Assembly: GCF_051857475.1 (NCBI RefSeq)
Contig: NZ_JBPZGZ010000003.1
Span: forward strand, 850,131 to 914,130
Reading direction: 5' to 3'
Length of the DNA: 64,000 bases
DNA from: Pelomonas sp051857475
GTDB taxonomy: Bacteria; Pseudomonadota; Gammaproteobacteria; Burkholderiales; Burkholderiaceae_C
Shown: in pieces, positions 42,842 to 52,900 of the stretch
How the letters are laid out: the number at the start of each line of letters is the position of its first letter
Position numbering within the stretch: position 1 is the stretch's first letter
The notes under the pieces: generated by a model
What the model saw: only the letters and a program-made list of their open reading frames with translations
Told to the model about the DNA's origin: nothing
Databases searched by the model: none
Program-made: the position numbers and the translations under genes

Positions 42842-44896
42842 ATGACCGACCCGACTCCGCTGAAGCTGCTCAACCGCGAACAGGCCATCCTCGAATTCAA
42901 CCGGCGCGTGCTCGCCCAGGCCCAGCGCGAGGACGTGCCGCTGCTGGAGCGGCTGCGCTATGTCTGCATCGTGTCCAGCAATCTGGACGAGTTCTTCGAG
43001 GTGCGCTTTGCCGACATGCTGGAGGCCGCGCGCGATCCGCTCAGCAGCGTGACCGGCCAGGACGTCGACCGCGTCGGCCGCGCCGCCCACACGCTGATCG
43101 ACGAGCAATACCTGATCTTCAACGAGCAGCTGACGCCGCTGCTGCTGAAGCAGCGCATCGTCATCCTCAACCACGCCGACCGCGACGAGCCGCAGCGGCG
43201 CTGGGTGGCCAAATATTTCGAGCGCGAGGTCAAGCCGCTGCTGGTGCCGGTGGGCCTGGACCCCGCCCACCCCTTTCCGCAGGTGGCCAACAAGTCGCTG
43301 CACTTCATCGCGCGGCTGTCAGGCAAGGACGCCTTTGGCCGCGACAACCGCATCGCCATCGTCAAGGTGCCGCGCGTGCTGCCGCGCGTCATCAAGCTGC
43401 CGGCCAATCTCAGCGACGGCCGCCAGGCTTTCGTGCTGCTGACCAGCGTCATCCGCGCCCACCTGGAAGAGCTGTTTCCCGGTCGCAAGGTCGAGGCCTT
43501 CTCGCAGTTCCGCGTCACGCGCGACTCCGACCTGGAAGTCGACGAGGAAGAAATCGCCAACCTGCGCCATGCGCTGCGCTCGGGCCTGACGACGCGCCAT
43601 TTCGGCCGCGCGGTGCGGCTGGAGGTGGTCAACACCTGCCCGGCCGAGCTGTCGGAGTTTTTGCTCGAGCAGTTTGGCCTGCCGAATGCGGCGCTCTACC
43701 GCGTCAATGGCCCGGTCAACCTGGTGCGCCTGAACGAGCTGATCGACCAGACGGACGCACCGGCCCTGCGCTTCACGCCCTTCGAGCCGGCCTGGCCGAC
43801 GGGTCGCCTGCCGCGCCACAAGTCCATCTTCGAGAAGCTGAAGAAGGGCGATGTGCTGCTGCACCATCCCTTCGAGAGCTTCGAGCCCGTCGTGCAGATG
43901 CTGCGTGAGGCGGTGCTGGACCCGGACGTGCTGGCCATCAAGCAGACCATCTACCGCACCGGTGCCAAGTCGGAGCTGATGGACCTGCTGATCGAGGCGG
44001 CACGGCGTGGCAAGGAGGTCATGGCCGTCGTGGAGCTGAAGGCGCGCTTCGACGAAGAGGCCAACATCAACTGGGCCGAGCGGCTGGAGGCGGTCGGTGC
44101 CCAGGTGGTGTACGGCATCGTCGGCTACAAGACCCACGCCAAGCTGCTGATGATCACGCGGCGCGAGAACGGCAAGCTGCGCCGCTATGCCCACATCTCC
44201 ACCGGCAACTACAACCCCAAGACGGCGCGCCTGTACACCGACCTGGGCCTGCTGACGGCGGATGCCGACCTGACGGCCGATGCCGACTCGGTGTTCCGCC
44301 AACTGGCATCGCTCGGCAAGTTCAAGGCGCTGCGCAGCATGCTGCTGGCGCCCTTCAACATGCACAGCCGCATGCTGGAGCTGCTGGCCCAGGTCGAGGC
44401 TGCGGCCCTGGCCGGTTACAAGCCTGCACGCGTCGTCGTGAAGATCAATGCGCTGACCGATGCCGAGCTTATCCATGGCCTGCTGCGCGCGGCCAAGGCG
44501 GGTGCCAGGGTCGACCTCATCGTGCGCGGTGCCTGCATGCTGCCACCGGGCCTGCCAGGTGTCAGCGACAACATCGTCGTGCGCTCCGTCGTTGGCCGCT
44601 TCCTGGAGCACACGCGGGTCTTGTATTTCCGCTGGGCGGAAGGCGATGAGGGCGAGGCGCTGTTCCTGTCCAGTGCCGACTGGATGAGCCGCAACATGTT
44701 CCGCCGCATCGAGGTGGCCTGGCCGGTGCAGGACGCCCGCCTGCGCCAGCGTGTCATCGACGAGGCCCTGCAGCCCTATCTGCACGACACCATGGACGCC
44801 TGGCAGCTGGGCCCCGATGGCCGCTCGGTGCGCATCAGCGAAACCGGCGTCAGCGCCCAGCAGGCTTTGATGCGGCGTTATTCGGAAGGCGCTTGA
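42842..44896 (+). CDS. ppk: Polyphosphate kinase 1
   Basis: 684 residues. Membrane-associated enzyme that makes long-chain polyphosphate from ATP. The N-terminal domain has RVLAQAQREDVPLLERLRY and SNLDEFFEVRFA; the catalytic core has DVLAIKQTIYRTGAKSEL, ELKARFDEEANINWAERLE and the autophosphorylated His432 in GYKTHAKLL, then YAHISTGNYNPKTARLYTD; the second active His is in RFLEHTRVLYF. ATG 42842 gives the usual length. sixA starts two bases after its stop. Confidence 0.97.
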   Translation: MTDPTPLKLLNREQAILEFNRRVLAQAQREDVPLLERLRYVCIVSSNLDEFFEVRFADMLEAARDPLSSVTGQDVDRVGRAAHTLIDEQYLIFNEQLTPLLLKQRIVILNHADRDEPQRRWVAKYFEREVKPLLVPVGLDPAHPFPQVANKSLHFIARLSGKDAFGRDNRIAIVKVPRVLPRVIKLPANLSDGRQAFVLLTSVIRAHLEELFPGRKVEAFSQFRVTRDSDLEVDEEEIANLRHALRSGLTTRHFGRAVRLEVVNTCPAELSEFLLEQFGLPNAALYRVNGPVNLVRLNELIDQTDAPALRFTPFEPAWPTGRLPRHKSIFEKLKKGDVLLHHPFESFEPVVQMLREAVLDPDVLAIKQTIYRTGAKSELMDLLIEAARRGKEVMAVVELKARFDEEANINWAERLEAVGAQVVYGIVGYKTHAKLLMITRRENGKLRRYAHISTGNYNPKTARLYTDLGLLTADADLTADADSVFRQLASLGKFKALRSMLLAPFNMHSRMLELLAQVEAAALAGYKPARVVVKINALTDAELIHGLLRAAKAGARVDLIVRGACMLPPGLPGVSDNIVVRSVVGRFLEHTRVLYFRWAEGDEGEALFLSSADWMSRNMFRRIEVAWPVQDARLRQRVIDEALQPYLHDTMDAWQLGPDGRSVRISETGVSAQQALMRRYSEGA

Positions 44897-44898
44897 AC

Positions 44899-45360
44899 AT
44901 GGACCTCATCCTCTGGCGCCACGCCGAAGCCGAAGTGCCCGCTCCCGGGCAGGACGATCTGCTGCGTTCGCTGACGCCCAAGGGCGAGCGCCAGGCGCGG
45001 CGCATGGCGGCCTGGCTCAACCACCGCCTGGCGGCAACGACGCGCGTGCTGGTCAGTCCGGCCCTGCGCTGCCGCCAGACGGCCGAGGCCCTGGGCCGCG
45101 AGGTGCGCATCGTGCCGTCCATCGCGCCGGACGCGCCGATCGCTGCCTTGATCGAAGCCTCGCGCTGGCCCAAATCCAGCGAGCCCGTGCTGATCTGCGG
45201 CCATCAGCCGACGCTGGGCCAGCTCGCGGCCCATCTGCTGGCTGGCGTGGACCAGGACTGGGCCGTCAAGAAGGGCGCCGTCTGGTGGCTGCGCTGGCGC
45301 CAGCGCGATGGCGAGCCCGAAGTGACACTGCACGCGGTGCAGGGCCCCGACGCGCTGTAG
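44899..45360 (+). CDS. sixA: Phosphohistidine phosphatase SixA
   Basis: 153-residue histidine phosphatase that removes phosphate from phosphohistidine proteins. LWRHAEAE carries the active His8; SPALRCRQTAEAL, and CGHQPTLGQLAAHLL carries the second His. ATG 44899 is chosen over TTG 44893. It lies in the classical ppk1-sixA order. Its 3' quarter is repeated, slightly diverged, at 46377-46501. Confidence 0.93.
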   Translation: MDLILWRHAEAEVPAPGQDDLLRSLTPKGERQARRMAAWLNHRLAATTRVLVSPALRCRQTAEALGREVRIVPSIAPDAPIAALIEASRWPKSSEPVLICGHQPTLGQLAAHLLAGVDQDWAVKKGAVWWLRWRQRDGEPEVTLHAVQGPDAL

Positions 45361-45373
45361 GAACGGCGCCGCG

Positions 45374-46159
45374 TCAGCGCTTGGCGGCCAGCAGGTTCTG
45401 CAGGGCGCGCTCGGTGCCCCTCTCCACCAGGTCGCGTAGTGCGCGGACCTTCTCCTCGTTGGACATGAACATCCACGGGTCGAGCGAGCCCTGCGCCTCG
45501 CGCGACGCGTAGGCGAAGGACTCGCGCACGTCGTACTGCGCGACGATGTCGCCGCTCTTGACCTCCATCAGCTGATAGCGGATCTGCGCATACGGCGCGA
45601 TCAGCCCGCTCGACAGGGCGCCAGTGGTCTGGTTGCGCATGGTGTAGAGCGTGTCCAGGTAGAAGCCGATGCCTTCCACGGCGCCCCGGCCGATGGCCAT
45701 GCTGTCGGCGGTGTCGGCCGAGATCGTGCCGCGCTGGCGGGTGATGATGAGCAGATGGTCGAGCTTGTCCTTGTTGATCGTGGCCACCATCCACGCCGGC
45801 AGTTCGGCCTTGGCCGCGCCTTCGGACAGCGCGCGTTGCTGTGCGGGGCTGAGTTCCTGCGGCGCCCGGTAGAGGCCGGTCTGGACTCGCGGATTGGCAC
45901 GCTTGAGTGCAGCATCGCTGGCACGCAGCGCGATGAGGTCGAAGCCGATGCCCTTGAAATCCAGGTTCTGGCCGCCGTTGCGATCCACGCGCGTGCCGGT
46001 CGGCTTGTCCTCCGCCCAGCTCGCCTGCACGCTGTCGCCCAACAGCGAAAACACGCCGACAGAGGACAGTTTCGCGGCGTCGATACTTTGTGCCGAGACC
46101 GGTATCGCCAGCAGAACGCCACAAGCCAGCACACTGCGCCGCAACCAGGTCTTTGCCAT
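45374..46159 (-). CDS. Exported protein of unknown function
   Basis: 261 residues from ATG 46159, which has a TGGGAGGG ribosome site. Signal peptide about 23 residues (LACGVLLAIPVSAQS). The mature part has SSVGVFSLLGDSVQASW near its start, GFDLIALRASDAALKRA, WMVATINKDKLDHLLIITRQ and APYAQIRYQLMEVKSGDIVA. It looks like an outer-compartment protein with a stress- or lipoprotein-like fold, but no known motif is visible. It converges on sixA with 13 bases between stops and lies inside the segment bounded by the sixA/ppx relic. Confidence 0.78.
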   Translation of the reverse strand: MAKTWLRRSVLACGVLLAIPVSAQSIDAAKLSSVGVFSLLGDSVQASWAEDKPTGTRVDRNGGQNLDFKGIGFDLIALRASDAALKRANPRVQTGLYRAPQELSPAQQRALSEGAAKAELPAWMVATINKDKLDHLLIITRQRGTISADTADSMAIGRGAVEGIGFYLDTLYTMRNQTTGALSSGLIAPYAQIRYQLMEVKSGDIVAQYDVRESFAYASREAQGSLDPWMFMSNEEKVRALRDLVERGTERALQNLLAAKR

Positions 46160-46273
46160 ATGCCCTCCCAGGCAGACATTGAAGATGTGATGCGTGATCT
46201 TATGCTGACCCGCCACCGGATCCGGCTCGGTCCGGGGGGCGACATCACGGCCCGGCGGCGAGGCCGGGTGGCT

Positions 46274-46376
46274 TCATGCCACCAGCAGTTCGGTCAGGCC
46301 GCTGCGCGCCCAGGCCTCGGCCTCTTCCTTCAGCAGGTAGCGTGTGCGCGCCTGCTCGGCAGACCAGCTCTTGGGC
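46274..46376 (-). pseudogene. Relic of the 3' end of ppx
   Basis: Minus-strand fragment reading PKSWSAEQARTRYLLKEEAE then AWARSGLTELLVA and a stop, clearly like the end of Ppx at 54259 (PKNWSVEQARTRFLLKEEAE). It has no start and no upstream part; its cut end touches a sixA fragment at about 46377. An open frame to 46477 exists only because the adjoining sixA piece is open in antisense. Confidence 0.85.
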
Positions 46377-46501
46377 GCCTGCTGGCAGGTGTAGCGCAGG
46401 ACTGGGCCGTCAAGAAGGGCGCCGTCTGGTGGCTGCGCTGGCGCCAGCGCGATGGTGAGCCGGAAGTGACCCTGCACGCCGTGCAGGCGCCGGACGCGCT
46501 C
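46377..46501 (+). pseudogene. Relic of the 3' end of sixA
   Basis: Plus-strand fragment encoding LLAGVAQDWAVKKGAVWWLR, then WRQRDGEPEVTLHAVQAPDAL, against LLAGVDQDWAVKKG... in sixA. By eye about eight mismatches over roughly 105 bases from 45252. The stop codon is gone (CTGGTC instead of TAG). No start. Joined at its cut end to the ppx relic. Confidence 0.88.
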
Positions 46502-46504
46502 TGG

Positions 46505-46909
46505 TCAGAGGTGCCTGGTTTCGTCGGGCTTGTTCCACCAGTTGTTGTGCAGGCCGTCGTAATACTGGACGGGTGCGGCCACCAGCTCTTCGGGTGACAC
46601 GTCGTCCAGGCAGTTGAGCTTGACCGACACGAAGGCGCCGCCGACCTGCTCGATATAGCCGTGGCCGTAGGAGCGCACGCCGCAGGTCTTGCAGAACAGG
46701 TTGTGCACGCTGTTGCTGCCGAACTGGTAGTCGCTCTGCGCGTCCTCGCCGGCCAGCAGGCGGAAGGCCTCGGGCTTGACGCTGGCGCTCCAGTTGCGCG
46801 TCTTGAAGCAGATGGAGCAGTTGCAGCGGCCGGTGCCGGCGGCGAGGTCGAGGTCGACTTCGAAACGCACGGCCTTGCAGTGGCAGCTGCCGGTGTAGGT
46901 CTTGAGCAT
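46505..46909 (-). CDS. GFA family (glutathione-dependent formaldehyde-activating-like) protein
   Basis: 134 residues from ATG 46909. Zinc-binding beta fold with cysteines in the family positions: TGSCHCKAVRFEV, GRCNCSICFKTRNW and LFCKTCGVRSYGHGY. It ends WWNKPDETRHL. GFA domains are widespread and usually of unknown substrate; the name comes from Gfa of Paracoccus. Stand-alone gene just right of the sixA relic and left of the giant repeat gene. Confidence 0.88.
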   Translation of the reverse strand: MLKTYTGSCHCKAVRFEVDLDLAAGTGRCNCSICFKTRNWSASVKPEAFRLLAGEDAQSDYQFGSNSVHNLFCKTCGVRSYGHGYIEQVGGAFVSVKLNCLDDVSPEELVAAPVQYYDGLHNNWWNKPDETRHL

Positions 46910-46993
46910 GGCGGGGGGCTCGCGGTGGCTGTTAAGCCCCACATCCTCGCAGCCCCACTGCCAGTTTGTGGCAGCAGCGCGGCCTGTCACCGG

Positions 46994-49900
46994 TTACCAG
47001 GCGTTGCTGCTGATCTGGCGCTGCGTTTCGTGGAACTCGCGCAACTGGCGGTCCAGCTGGGCCAGGTGCAGCAACGGGTCGTGGCCGCCCGTCAGCGTGG
47101 TGTGGATGCTGGAACCGCCATCCAGCAGCGACGTGGTGGCCGGCGCCAGCAGGTCAGTCAAGGCGGGCAGCGGTGGCGCACTCGCCTGAGCGGATTGGGC
47201 GAACCAGACGTCGGCCAGTTCGTGGCGGCTGCTGTCCTGGGTCGTGTAGCTGGCGTCCATGCCGATCAGGTTGCCGTTCTGCAGCGTGCTGGTGTGCGCG
47301 GCGTTCAGGTCCAGCTCGACGATGCCGAGGTCGGCCAGGCTTTCCAGCTGGCCACCGGACTGCGCGTTGCTGCCGACCCAGACCTTCAGGTGGGCGAACT
47401 CCGCGTCGGCCGCCGTGAGCTTGCCGTCGTGGTTGCTGTCCAGCTGGGCCAGGGCCTGGAAGCCGTTCTCGGCCAGCTGGCCGTTGGGCAGGTGGGTGGC
47501 GGTGCCGAACAGCTCGCTGCCGTCGTCGATCTTGCCGTTGCCGTTGCGGTCCAGGGCCAGCAGGCCGCTGCCCGCGCCCACCCAGCCGATGTGCTGGGCC
47601 TGGCCGGTCGCGTTGATGTCGAAGGCGATGCCATGGGCCGCGTCCACGGTCTGCACGCCCAGGCCGGACAGGTCCAGCACCAGCGGTGAAGCGCCGGCCA
47701 GCGCATTGAGCTGGTCGGCCGACATGGCCGAGCGCTGCGCGGCCGTGAAGGCGGCGACGTGGTTCATGTCGATGCCCGACAGCTCGGCGGTCGTCATCGC
47801 CGAGATCTGCTGCGGCGTGAAGGCCTGCAGCGCATCGGTCGTCATCGCATTGATCTGGCTGCCGTCCAGGGCGCCGACCTCGGCCGCGCCGAGTGCCGTG
47901 ATCTGCGTGGCGCTGAGGCGGCCGAAGTTGCCGGGGCTCAGCGCGGCGACCTGGTCGGTGCCCAGCATGGCCAGCTGCGAAGGCGTCAGTGCCGACATCT
48001 GCCAGGGCTCGAGCGCCGCCATGTGGGCCGGCGTCAGCGCTGCGACCTCGGTGGGCGTCAGCGCGCCGAACTGCTGTGAGCTCAGCATGGCGACCTGGTC
48101 GGGTCGCAGCTGGCTGAACTGAGCGACTGACATCGCATGCAGGGCGCTGGGGTCCAGCCCCGGCATCGCGGCGTCGGCCAGCGCGGCCAGCTGGCTGGCG
48201 CTCATGGACAGCACCTGGGCGACGCTGAAGCCGCTGACCTGCTCGCCGTCCAGCGTCGCGATGACCGAGCTGGACAGCATGCTGAGCTCGTAGGGCGAGA
48301 TGGCGGCGAGCTGGTTGGGGCTGATGCTGGCGAACTGGCTGGGGTCCAGGGCCTGCAGCTGGGTGGCGCTGAGGCTGGCCATGACCAGCGGGCTGAAGGC
48401 GGACAGCTGCAGCGGCTGCAGGGCGGCCAGCTGCGAAGGGCTGAGGGCCTCGGCCTGGTTGACGGTCAGGCCCAGCAGCTGGCTGGGCTCCAGCGCGGCG
48501 ATGTGGGCGGGCGTCAGCGTCGCGATCTCGGACTGGGTCAGCGCGCTGAACTGCTGGGCCGTCAGCATGGCGATCTGGTCGGGGCGCAACTGGCTGAACT
48601 GGGACACCGACATCGCGTGCAGGGCGTCGGGCGCCAGGCCCGACATGGCCGTGTCGGCGAGGGCGCCGAACTGCGCCGGCGTCAGCGACAGCACCTGGGC
48701 CACGGTGAGGCCGCTGACCTGCTCGCTGTCCAGCGTGCCGATGACGGCCGTCGTCAGGCCGCTGAGGTGATAGGGCGAAATGGCCGACAACTGCTGCGGG
48801 CTCAGGCTGGCGAACTGCGACGGGCTCAGCGCCGCGAGCTGGGTGCCGGTCAGGCTGGCGATGACGGCGCTGCCGAAGGCCGCCAGCTGCTGGGGCTCGA
48901 GCACCGCCAGCTGCTCGGGCGAGAGCGTCTGCAGCTGCGCGCTGCTCATGCGGGCGATCTGGTCGGCGTTCAGGGCCAGCAGGCCTTGTGGCGAGATGGC
49001 GGCGATCTGGGCCGGGTCCAGCGCGGTGATCTGGGCATTGGTCAAGGCGCCGATCTGTGCGGGCGACAGCGCCGCGATGCCGGCCAGCGACAAAGCGTGC
49101 AGGGCCGTCACCGTCATGCCTGCCAGGCTGTCGGGCGCGAGGGCCTGCAGCTGCTGCACGCTCAGCGCCGCGGTCTGGCTGCTGTCCAGGGCCTGCACCT
49201 GGCTGGCTGACAGCAGGTGCAGCGCGTCCGTCGCCAGCAGGCTGATGTCGGCAGCGGGCAGGGCGGCCATTTGCGCACCGGTCAGGCCGGTGAACTGGTT
49301 GCCATGCAGAGCCTGGAACTGAGTCGTGGTCAGCGCGTGCAGGGCGGCCGGCGTCAGCGCGGCGAGCTGCTGCGGGGTCAGAGAAGACAGCTCGGCGAGG
49401 CTGAGGCCAGGCGCCTGGCTGGCGGTCAGGCCGGCGAGCTGGTCGGTCGTCAGGCCGGCAACCGGCACGGCGGTCAGCAAGGCCAGTGCATCGCTGCTCA
49501 TGGACGCGAACACATTGCCGCTGAAGGCGGCCAGACCGGCCGTGCCCAGCAGCGCGAGCTGGTCCAGGCTGAGGGCGGTGATGGCCGCGCCGCTCAGTGC
49601 GTGCAGCTGGGCCGTGCCCAGGCTGTGCAGCTGGTCGTTGCTCATGGAGGCGAGCTGGGTGCCGTTCAGCGCGGCCACCTGAGCCGTGCCCAGCGCGGCA
49701 ATCTGGCCGGTGCTCAGCACGGCGACCTCGGCCAGGCTCAGCGCCCCGATGGCGGCAGAAGACAGGGCCGCCATCTGCGTGCCGCTCAGGGCCTGCAGGT
49801 CGGCGGCGCTGAATTGCTGCACCTGGCCGGCGCTCAGGCCGGCCAGCTGGGCCGTGCCCAGCAGCGCCAGTGGGCCACTGAGAACCTGCCAGTCGGCGGC

Positions 49901-52900
49901 CGGGATGGCGGCGATCTGGCTGCTGCTCAGGGCCTGCCACTGGTCGTTGCTCAGCTGTTGCAGCTGCGTTGAGCTCAGCGCCTGCAGCGAAGCCGCGGGC
50001 AAAGCCTGGATCTGTGTCGTACCGAAGGCTTGCAACTGGGATGCGCTCAGGCCGTTCAGCGCACCGGCACTGAGGTTGGCCAGTTGGGCGGTTGACAGCG
50101 CCGCCAGTTGGGCGACGGACAGGCCGTCGAACTGCTGGCTGAGCAGGGCATGCACGGCCGCGGTGGACAGGGCGCCCACCTGGTCGGGTGTCAGGCTGTG
50201 CAACTGAGCGCTGCTCAAGCCGGCGGCCTGGGTGCCGTTCAGCACGGAGACCTGCAGCGTCGACAGGGCGGCCAATTGCGTGGCCGATAGGGCCGAGACC
50301 TCGCCGCGGCTCAAGGCATGGACGGCCGCCGTGCCCAGGCCCTGCAGCTGGGCCGCGCTCAGGGCCGACCATTGCTGCGTGGTCATCGCGCCGACGACGC
50401 CGGCGTCCAGGGCTGCAACCTCACCGGTCGTCAGCGCCGCGATCTGCTGGGTGCTGAGGCCGGCCATCTGGGCGTTGCGGATCTGGCCCCACTGCACATC
50501 GCTGAGCTGGCTCAGGCCTGAGGTGCCCAGGCCGCGCATCTCGGCCGTGCTCAGCGCCGCCAGCTGGGTGGCGCTGAGGGCCTGCAGGGCGGCGGCACCG
50601 AGGCTGTTGAACTGCGCGGAGCTGAGCGCCGCCAGCGCGGCCGGCGCGATGGCCGCGACCTGGGCCGGCGCCAGTGCCTGCAACTGGGCGGGCAGCAGCA
50701 CATGGGCCACCTGCGTGCCCATGGCCTGCAGCTGGTCGTTGGTCAGCTGGGCCACCTGGGCCGGCGTCAGCGCGGCCGCGTTGCCGACGCTGAGGGTGCG
50801 CAGCACGCCGCTGCCGAGGGCCGCGATCTGCTCGCCGCCGAGCTGCTGGATCTGGTGGGTGCTGAGGCTGTTGACCTGGGCACCGCTGAGCATGCCGATC
50901 TGGTCGGTCGTCAGCGAGCGCAGCGCCGTGTCGCCCAGTGCGTGCACCTGCGTGGCGCTGAGGCCCTGCAGCTGCGGTGTGGTCAGCGCGGCGGCCTGGC
51001 CCGGCGTCAGGCTGGCGATCAGCGCGGCCGGCAGGCCGGACATGGCCGAAGACCCCAGGGCCGTCAGCTGCTCGGCCGACAGCGCCTGGAACTGCGTGCT
51101 GGTCATGCTGGCGGTCTGGCGCGACGTCAGCGCCGAAATCTGCTCTTCGTTCAGCGCGCCCAGGGCCGCGGTGCTGAGGCGCGCGAACTGGCCGGGGCTC
51201 AGCGCGGCGACCTCGGCGTCGCTGAAGGCGGCGAGCGTGGCCGCACCCAGGTTGGCGACCTGGGTCAGCGACAGCGCCGCGACATTGCCGGCGCCCAGGG
51301 CTTCGATCTGGTCGGGCGACATCGCAGCCAGCTGGGTTGCCTGCAGATTGGCAGCCGCCGTGGCCGAGAAGGCATGGACCTGATCGGGCTGCAGGCTGCG
51401 GATCTGGTCGGTCGTCAGCGCCATCACGGTGGCGGCGCCCAGGCCGTGGATGGCGGCCGTGCTCACAGCGGCCAGTTGGGCGGGGCTCAGCAGGGCCAAG
51501 GTCTGGCTGCTGAAGGCGGTGGCCTGTGCGCCCGTCAGGGCGCCGAGCTGGTCCTCGGTCAAGGCGGCGAAGGCGCTGGTTGAAAGAGCCTTGAGCTGCA
51601 CGCCGCTCAGCGCGGCGATCTGGCTGCCGCTGAGCTCCTGCACGTCGGACGCGCTCAGTGCCGCGAGCTGGCGGTTGCCCAGCGCGGCCAGGGCCGCCGG
51701 CGCCAGGAAGTGCAGCTGGGACGGGTCCAGCGCGGCGACCTGCTCGGGCGTGGCGCCGGCCATCTGCTTGGCGCTCAGCGCGCCGAGCTGGTCGGGGTTG
51801 AGCGTGGCGATCTGGGCCGTGCCGAGCTGGGCGAATTGGGCCGAACTCATGCCGGCGATCTGGGCGCTGCCCAGGCTCTGGATGTGGCCGGCGTTCAGGG
51901 CCTGCCACTGTGCCGGGCTCAGCGCCGCGACTTGCGTGGCACTGAAGGCCGCGAAACTGTCGGGACTGAGGGCGGACAGGGCCGCCGTCGTCAGGCCGTG
52001 CAGGGCTTGCGCGCCCAGGCTGTGCAGCTGCTCCACATCCAGGGCCATCAGCTGGGCCGGTGTCAGCGCCGCGGCGGCCGTGCTGCTCATGCCGGCCAGC
52101 GTCGCGGTGCCCAGGGCGCCGAGCTGGCTGGCCTGCAGCTGCTGCAGCTGGTGGGCGCCCAGTGCGTTGAGCTGGCTGGCGCTGAGGTTGGCCATCTCGT
52201 TGGGGGTCAGGCCTTGCAGGGCGGCGTCGCTCAGGCCGCGGAACTGGGCGCTGGTCAGGGCCTGGAACTGGCCCTGGCTGAGCGCCTGCATGTCGGCTGC
52301 ACTCAGGCCTGCTGCCTGCGCGGCGCTGAGGGCGTGCAGGGCGGCCGTGGACAGGGCCGCGACCGCGTCCACGCCCAGGCTGGCGATCTGGGCGCTGCTC
52401 AGCCCCGGCACCTGGCGGGCACCGAAGGCGCCGATCTGCTCGGCGTCAAGGGCGGCCAGTGCGTCGCGGCTCAGCGTCGCGACCTGGGCGCTGGACAGGC
52501 TGGCGAGCTGCGAGGGCAACAGGGCACCGATCTGGCCGGCATCCAGCGAGGCGAACTGGGCCGTCGTCAGTGCGGCGAGCTGGGGTGTGCTGAGGGCCTG
52601 CAGCTGTTCGGCGCCCAGCGCATCCAGCTGGGCGGGCTTCAGCGCGTGCAGGGCCTGGGTGCCCAGGGCCTGCCATTGCGCGGGCGACAGCGCGGCGAGC
52701 TGGTCGGCTCGCAGGGACGCCGCGATGGTGGCGTCCAGGCCGTGCAGGGCGCTGGTCGACAGCGCCGCCAGCTGGTCGCTGCCCAGCAGTTGCAGCTGAT
52801 GGGTGTTGAGGCCGTTGAACTGGGCCGAGCCCAGGGCGGCCCATTGCTCGCTGTCCAGGGCACCGAGGCTGGCGTCGGACAGGCCGCGCATCTGCAGGCT

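Noticed and set aside
46274..46477. A 67-codon minus-strand gene
   Set aside because: Its N-terminal half is antisense of a sixA fragment and its C-terminal half is a ppx remnant; best read as a relic.
47154..50372. Open frame of about 1070 codons in another minus-strand frame of the octad gene
   Set aside because: It comes from the 24-base repetition, which keeps other frames open. Its composition (Arg/Pro/Gly-rich) is not protein-like and it has no ribosome site.
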